From the NCBI GenBank assembly GCA_947579665.1, contig CANPUZ010000051.1, positions 434,001-498,000 on the forward strand: DNA of 64,000 nt, read 5' to 3'. A program made the position numbers and the translations under genes. This DNA is from Sympetrum striolatum (taxonomy: Eukaryota > Arthropoda > Insecta > Odonata > Libellulidae). Below are positions 58,176 to 64,000 of this stretch, piece after piece. The number at the start of each line of letters is the position of its first letter. The stretch's first letter is position 1. The notes beneath the pieces were generated by a model that saw only the letters and a program-made list of their open reading frames with translations, was not told the DNA's origin and did no database searches.

Positions 58176-58659
58176 GTTGGATATTAAACAGTTTATACAA
58201 CAACAAATACTTATTCCTCTGTCATTATTTGCTGTAGACAAAGTATCGTGCTTTTAAGGTAAAAAATTATGAAATAGGTCGTATTGCATTATCATCAATG
58301 GAGGAGAAATTGATGAAACTGTTTTCTTCCAAATGGTATTCCAGGAGAACTGTTGTAGTTACGAGGCTGAAATTTTCATCAATTATAGAATAAACTGTCT
58401 TCTGTGTTTTTCTGATACGACATTTTCAGGAAAAGTAATCGAATAACGAAAGATGCGATGTTTTTCAAGATGGCCGGCCATTGGATGCACTAAATCTGTT
58501 TTTATTAACTCTGTAGACGAAACTATTAGAGCTGAGAAGTCGAGAATTACACAGAGCATAGAGAAAAGAACGCAGAGTTTAGCAGTGACAGTAATTTTGG
58601 AGGCCTTTGTGAATTTGGTAGTAAAAATTAGAACTGAATTCCAAAATTAATGATAAATC
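58176..58659. other. Unassigned segment
   Basis: AT-rich; a 65-codon + frame at 58453-58650 has no recognisable domain. Nothing else seen. Confidence 0.3.
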
Positions 58660-58929
58660 GAAGATGGTAGTGGCCTAAACTCCCCCTTCGTAAAACTACA
58701 ACTTGTAAACTCATTAGTTATGCCTCACTTCGACTATTGTGATATAGTCCATCAGGATCTGATCATAGCCATCAAATTACAGCGCATGCAAAACTCGGCC
58801 GTGAGTTTACTTTCAACTTAAAAAAGTACGATAACGTTTCGGAATATTACTCCAAGCTATCTTTGCTACAAATAGATTGGAGTCGGAAGCATCACATTTT
58901 GTCCAGCACCAATAGATTTTTAGCGACAA

Positions 58930-59500
58930 TTTATTTATTTATTTATTTATTTATTTATTAATTAATTAATTTATTTATTTATTTATTTATTTATTTATTC
59001 AAATCTTACATACGGCATAACAATGCCAATTTAAAGTGAAATATAAAAATATACTTATAGTAAAGTAATAAAAATAAATAGTTTAAAAGTGTCGTTAAAT
59101 ATAGAGAAAAAGGAAACAAATATAAAGGTAGATTTTAAAATTTTGTGGATCTGTCGTGTGGTAAGCTCAGGTTCGAAAATTTCCGTTTAGATAGGGAGGA
59201 AGGGTCAATAGAAGGAGGAATTCATCAGAAGACGAAAGAAAAGGGAGTTCTTGATAAGTGAAAGTCTAAGAGTAGTATAGTGAAGTAAAGATGTCAAACG
59301 GGCTGTTTGGAATACGATAATTGATAAGTTAAGGCAGGACAGTCATAAAGGGAGTTCAGCAGTGAATGTAAGAAGGATAAATCATGTTCTGATCTATTGA
59401 CAGATTCCAAGGATAGTTAAGATAGAATTTTTAGAGGATTGACGGAAGGAACTCTGGCTTTTACAATTCTGAGAAAGAAGTTCTCTCTAATGAGGAAATA
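58930..59500 (-). mobile_element. 5'-truncated retroelement inserted in the jockey-like ORF
   Basis: Flanking repeats TTTTTAGC(G/A)ACAA at 58917-58929 and 59501-59513 look like a target-site duplication with one mismatch. On the minus strand it ends with GGCATTGTTATGCCGTATG, then a (TAAA)n tail (58930-58998 region). Upstream minus-strand frames include HSLLNSLYDCPALTYQL, resembling a retrotransposon C-terminus. Family uncertain. Confidence 0.65.
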
Positions 59501-59664
59501 TTTTTAGCAACAAGATCACCTAAATATATTAACTCCTTATTCACATATTTTGGATTCCATTCATGACCTTGCAACGAGAGGCTGCAGGAAACTCTTGATT
59601 CCCCAGCACAGAACTGAAATGTTCCATAAATCGATTACAGTCACAGCTAGCAACCTCTGGAACA

Positions 59665-60337
59665 GAAAAAATCCGATGTGTCCAGCACATGACTTTCTCC
59701 ATGTATAAGATGTAAATATTTATCTACGAAAGTATTTTCTATATTCAATCTAAACTTGGAAGATAAGAGATTAATTTATATCATATAATCTTCTAACATT
59801 ATAAATAATGTTTTTCGGGACGTGATCAATGAAAAACGATGAAATTGGCCATTCGCCCACAGCGCCCACAAAGTACATAATCAGCAACTTCCGGTTTATC
59901 AGTATTTCACGAATAACTCCTAAACAATCAGTTATACAAAAATATGTTAAATACAAAAGTTATAGTAAATGCAATTCTCTAAAACTTTTGTACTTAATAA
60001 TTTATACCTTTATAGTATATTAATGGAGATATTTTGCAAAAACGGAAATTTGCTTCGAAGAATAAAGCTCGACTTTCGGTTAACCGATTTACTCCAAAAA
60101 CTAATCAACTCTAACGACACCCACCACATTGCTATATATGAAATTTGGTGTTGAAACGACTAATAGTTTTTACGTTAGAGCGCCCACAAGCACACACACA
60201 CACACACAGACATCATTCCGAAAATGGTGAAAACGTGTTCTAGGGACCCCAAAACATGTATTTCCGTTGAAATCTCGAAGTCGATTTTTTTCATGAAAAC
60301 AATACTTTCTCTATACTTCGTATATGGAGAAAGTAAA
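59665..60337 (+). mobile_element. F2 element, short copy, inserted in retrotransposon
   Basis: Start ATCCGATGTGTCCAGCACAT, CA tract at about 60190-60210, end hairpin TATACTTCGTATATGGAGA. It splits the jockey-like ORF after LWN, giving direct evidence that F2 moves or once moved. Confidence 0.7.
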
Positions 60338-60744
60338 AATAAACCTATCTTCCGTCTTCAGCTTCAAGATTAAATGCCACAATCATCTCTTAATCATACA
60401 AAGCAGAACTTAATCGCAAGGAATCGCACAACTCCATGAACTCATTGAGATCACAAACTTTCTTGGCCTTCCTTCCTCATCTTCAGAACATCTCTACTTC
60501 TTATCTTATCCTCCCTCCAAACGAATATTTTTATTGCAATATATTCTTTTATTCATTACTCTATAATCCTCATTGTATTTTCTTCTTTGTCTTTTTTCAG
60601 TGTTTTGAACCGTTTTCACTTATTTATAATCTAAATACTTAACGAGCTTTCACCAAGCGAGATTATGTTTATAATGTTTATATGTTCGGTATGTCTAATA
60701 TGTTCATATAATTTAACATGTAATTGACAAAACTAGTTTAAGCT

Positions 60745-61175
60745 AGTTAGATGGATGACTATGCTTAGTAGGTGATGAGTATGCTTAAAATCCGATGACT
60801 ATGCTAAGCAAGTGATGAGTATGCTTAGAGCACGATGACTATGCTTAGTAAGTGATGAGTATGCTCAGTATGTGATGAGTATGCTTAGAATCCGATGACT
60901 ATGCTTAGTAAGTGATGAGTATGCTTAGAGCACGATGACTATGCTTCGTAAGTGATGAGTATGCTCAGTATGTGATGAGTATGCTTAGAATACGACGAAT
61001 ATGCTTAGTAAATGATGAGTATGCTCAGTATGTGATGAGTATGCTTAGAATCCGATGACTATGCTTAGTAAGTGATGAGTATGCTCAGTATGTGATGAGT
61101 ATGCTTAGAATACGATGAATATGCTTAGTAAGTGATGTGTATGCTTAGAATCCGATGACTATGCTTGGTAAGTGA
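60745..61175. repeat. 20-bp minisatellite with ~40-bp dimer structure
   Basis: Alternating GATGACTATGCTTAGTAAGT and GATGAGTATGC(T/C)(T/C)AG-type units. A larger repeat of three to four units recurs inside the array (for example GATGAGTATGCTCAGTATGT). Confidence 0.9.
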
Positions 61176-61435
61176 TTATCAAAAGAAGCTTTTTGATAAA
61201 TTAATCACTACCGGGGAGGAGATATTGTCATCCCAGTTATATAAACTTACGCGATCTTAGGGAGAAAACAAAAGAGAGAAATACAGGGAAGTATTTTCCG
61301 GGACAGATGGTTACTTATGGTTCCAGCGAAGTATTAGAGAAGTTAATAGCTCTACAGGTTAGTTAGGGATGTCGGTGTTTTACACCCTCTGCCACGCGCC
61401 ACTGTCGGATTGCAGGGTATGTAAATGTACTCAAG
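61176..61435 (+). pseudogene. CR1/L2-like retrotransposon 3' end (family R3)
   Basis: Decayed tail domain REKYREVFSGTDGYLWF, then CCCTCTGCCACGCGCC-ACTG-TCGGATTGCAGGG. It starts beside a hairpin TTATCAAAAGAAGCTTTTTG (61178). Part of this segment, including the hairpin, recurs at 62748-62840. Confidence 0.6.
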
Positions 61436-61854
61436 TAAAGGTGAGGATGAGGTGCACTGTTTCTCTTACTCTCCTTAAGAACGTCTCCTCTAAGAATTCC
61501 ACTTTGCATTCTCCTTTTTCTGATTGATGCACCGAATTTTCCCTTTCATACGAACGACCTGTTTTAACCCATTAAATGTACGTCTTTTGGCATTTTCCAC
61601 ATGAGAGGCGTCCTCGACTTATGGGGGTCTCATATACAAGATCGGTGGTGTCATTCGAGAATTCTTTCCTCTCTCTGGACCACACGTACCTCGTTCATCT
61701 CTTGCTCTCACTTCTTACAAACGAGATCGAGAGTTTAGCTCTTAATTCCAATACGAAATGAAGTATCAGTAGATTTCATGCTGAGTGCTATTTCTCTTCC
61801 ACTCGACGAATTAAGTATTCGTCATTCAAAATATTATAAAATTTTTGTGAGCCG
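61436..61854. other. Unassigned segment
   Basis: A 61-codon + frame (61576-61761) has no recognisable domain. Composition is less AT-rich than the surroundings; nothing further recognised. Confidence 0.3.
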
Positions 61855-62215
61855 TTAAAGGTACAATAGAGTACTATATAACGATATTAAGTCGGTCCAG
61901 AGTTTCCTTGGTTCGACTCTGGACGACTAGAATCGTATATCTCATAAGAAATGCACGTAAAGTTCGTTTTGATCGATTGCAGACATTTTGTCTTTTGAAG
62001 AATTAAATCAAAAATAATGGTCGTACTAAATCGAAACGAACACCAAAAGAAAGGAAATTGAACAAAGATTCTTATTTCGGTCGTGGAATATCGTATTCGA
62101 GTCGAAATTTAGAGAATATGGACGTAAAAGACGAAATATTCGTGTGATTTCGTGGAAATAAACAAGTCCCTAACAACGAAGGTGATTGTTGAACTAAACT
62201 CCCTTACGAACACAC
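61855..62215. repeat. Partial block A copy (inverted-repeat module)
   Basis: Matches 935-1300, including TTTCCTTGGTTCGACTCTGG and ACCAAAAGAAAGGAAATTG, with more divergence than block A copy 2. Confidence 0.75.
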
Positions 62216-62299
62216 GGGAATGATAGCCTAGTAACAAAGATACAGGCAAAGAAGAGACGACAATTTATGGCAACGAAACCATAAATAGTCCTGTCAAAT

Positions 62300-62600
62300 T
62301 AGACAATTGAAAGGGTCCGACCGAGTAATATTTCCTTCAAAGAGCATATTCGAAATAGGAAAGTCGAATTGGATGCAAAGGTTAGCAAGTAGAATTCTGA
62401 TGTTCATCAGAAGTAAAAGAAACGGCGTATTTTCCCCTGACCTCTATTTGAGTATTGCTGATCCTAACGAAGTAGGAATAATTTCTCGAGATGGTGGAGC
62501 AGATAGTCAATTCGACAGCAGTGTTTGCTGTGATAGAATCCCTCCGATGGAACTCTCTTATTGATAGAAGGCATCGAGGGAAGGTTTTAGATAATCAGAT
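62300..62600 (+). pseudogene. Highly decayed R1-like retrotransposon fragment
   Basis: Frames preserve traces such as FKEHIRN, MQRLASR and IESLRWNSLIDRR, in the order seen in R1. No tail hairpin is visible; the fragment gives way to TCACTACCGGGGAGGAGATA, which also occurs at 61206 and 62776. Confidence 0.55.
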
Positions 62601-62837
62601 ATAGATCACTACCGGGGAGGAGATATTAGGAGAAAAGGAGAACCCGATGACTATGCTTAGTAACTGATGAGTATGCTTAGAATACGATGAATATGCTTAG
62701 TAAGTGATGAGTAAGCTTAGAATATGATGACTATGCTTAGTAAGTGATTATCAAAAGAAGCTTTTTGATAAATTCATCACTACCGGGGAGGAGATATTGT
62801 CATCCCAGTTATAAATTTTCGCGATCTTCGGGAGAAA
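62601..62837. repeat. Short 20-bp minisatellite and hairpin segment
   Basis: 62645-62745 holds a few units of the 60.7-kb minisatellite, then the TTATCAAAAGAAGCTTTTTG hairpin and a copy of 61176-61265. This is a second, smaller version of the same satellite plus R3 junction. Confidence 0.75.
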
Positions 62838-63556
62838 ACAAAAAATCTGACGTGGCCAACACATGACTTTCTCCGTAATTATTGAAAACAGAAGCCTATG
62901 CCGGGATTATATATAAATAGCTCCAAAACAATCAGTGTTATAGAAAAATGTTTCATACTAAAGTTGTCGTAAAATACATTATCTATAACCTTTGTATATA
63001 ATTGTATATAACTACATTGAATTCTGACAGAGATATGTATGAAAAAATTCAATTTCTGGGTAAACAACAACTTCCGGTTAACCATTATTGGGGAGTAACT
63101 CCTAAACAATCAGTGTTACGAAAAAATATTTCACACAAAAGTTGTAGTAAAGTACATTATCTACAACTTTTGTCTTTAAATATTTATACCTATAATGCAT
63201 TTTTACAGAGATATTTAAGAGACAAAATTATGTTCCGGATAAACCGTAACTTCCGGTTGAGCGATATTCTCCAAAAACAAATCAACTCATTAAATTGTTA
63301 TGAAAATACTAAATATGAATTTTGAAAATGATCGGATAATTACCTTTTAAGATGGAGCGCCCACAAACTTTTTTACCACAGACAGACACAAAAACTCACA
63401 GACTCACAGACACACACACACACACAGACATGTTCGGGAAAATAGCGAAAACGTACTCTATGAGCCCCAAAACATCTATTTCCGTCGAAATCTGGAGGTC
63501 GAATTTTTTTGCGAATACAATACTTTCTCTATACTACGTGTTGGGAGAAAGTAAAA
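62838..63556 (+). mobile_element. F1 element, full copy
   Basis: Start ATCTGACGTGGCCAACACA, two internal units, a mixed CAGA/CTCA/CACA tract near 63380-63425, end CTACGTGTTGGGAGAAAGT. It is immediately followed by an F2 copy. Confidence 0.75.
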
Positions 63557-64000
63557 ATGAAGCATATTTGGCCAGCACATGACTTTCTCCATTTATAAGA
63601 TGTAAATATTTATCTACGACAGTATTTTCGAACTCTATATTCAATCTAAACTTGGAAGATGAGTGATTAATTTATATCAAATTATCTTTTACGTCACGAA
63701 CATTATAAATAATGTTTTTTGGGACATGTTCGATGAAAAACGATGAAATTGGCCTTTCGCCCAGAGCGCCCAGAGCGCCCATTTAATACATAATCAGCAA
63801 ATTCCGGTTTATCAGTATTTCATGAATAACTCCTAAACAATCAGTTATACAAAAATATGTTTCGTATAAAAGTTATAGTAAATTTATTTCCTAAAACGTT
63901 TGTAAATAATAAATTACACCTAAATATCATATTTATGGAGATATTTTGAAAACCGGAAATGAGCTTTGAAAAATGAAGCTCAACTTCCGGTAAACGGATT
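63557..64000 (+). mobile_element. F2 element, cut by window end
   Basis: Start GAAGCATATTTGGCCAGCAC directly after the F1 end. The first unit is present up to ACTTCCGGTAAACGG. The right part lies outside the window. Confidence 0.7.

Larger units (their letters stand above)
58660..60720 (+). pseudogene. Jockey-like retrotransposon C-terminus, interrupted twice
   Basis: 58690-58929 encodes LVNSLVMPHFDYCDIVHQD and IKLQRMQNSAVSLLS; after an insertion, 59514-59664 encodes IHDLATRGCRKLLIPQHRTE and FHKSITVTASNLWN; after an F2 insertion, about 60346-60430 continues with a short C-terminal remnant and then a probable 3' UTR to about 60720. The motif order matches the post-reverse-transcriptase C-terminus of jockey-related elements. 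Stops and a frameshift near 59570 show it is dead. Confidence 0.65.

Noticed and set aside
58453..58650. 65-codon + frame as a small gene
   Set aside because: No domain, no conservation visible, and it sits between repeat fragments.

Overview
The window looks like repeat-dense, AT-rich nuclear DNA from an animal, most likely an arthropod. The evidence is CR1/L2-like and jockey-like non-LTR retrotransposon remnants, piggyBac-, Tigger/pogo- and mariner-type DNA transposon debris, a tRNA-derived SINE, and long minisatellite arrays. I could not place it more narrowly. I found no convincing host protein-coding gene, rRNA or functional tRNA. Every readable protein trace is a broken transposon, and most open frames are shadows of satellites and non-coding repeats.

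The window is built from a few modules used repeatedly. (1) A 22-bp minisatellite (core TTCCGGATAAAACGAACT) forms seven arrays of about 0.8-2 kb at 9.1, 14.3, 23.2, 33.7, 39.2, 44.1 and 54.6 kb, about 10 kb in all. (2) Arrays of ~147-177-bp monomers each carry one tRNA B-box-like GGTTCGANNCC motif, and their spacings recur in a fixed order. (3) Two related interspersed non-coding families, here called F1 and F2, have a terminal hairpin, a microsatellite at a fixed internal position and internal tandem units. (4) A ~500-bp 'block B' usually sits between a 22-bp array and an F1 copy. (5) 'Block A' (2.7 kb) and 'block C' (about 4 kb) each appear twice, nearly identical.

Layout: 1-2682 block A; 2731-4985 B-box monomer array; 5033-9070 block C with a Tigger-type MITE, a small mariner-type foldback and a 264-bp inverted repeat; 9.1-16.6 kb satellites, block B, F1, F2 and 5'-truncated retrotransposons; 16.6-18.2 kb a 175-bp element with a hammerhead-ribozyme-like core; 18.2-23.2 kb a composite block (retrotransposon, F2, F1, palindromic SINE, piggyBac remnant, monomer array, retrotransposon); 23.2-26.9 kb satellites around a piggyBac end; 27.1-33.7 kb second copies of blocks A and C; 33.7-47.1 kb more satellite/block B/F1/F2/retrotransposon cycles; 47.1-56.7 kb a second copy of the 16.5-24.7 kb composite region, carrying an added reverse-transcriptase fragment; 56.7-64 kb mixed fragments, a nested jockey-like element and a 20/40-bp minisatellite.

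Shared private mutations, shared junctions and filled/empty insertion sites show that large-scale duplication, as well as transposition, built the locus. The overall picture is pericentromeric-like or otherwise heterochromatic; that is inference. The most notable items are the short flank-duplicated element with a hammerhead-like core (two copies), the ordered B-box monomer array, and the match between the 22-bp satellite unit and a motif inside F1.
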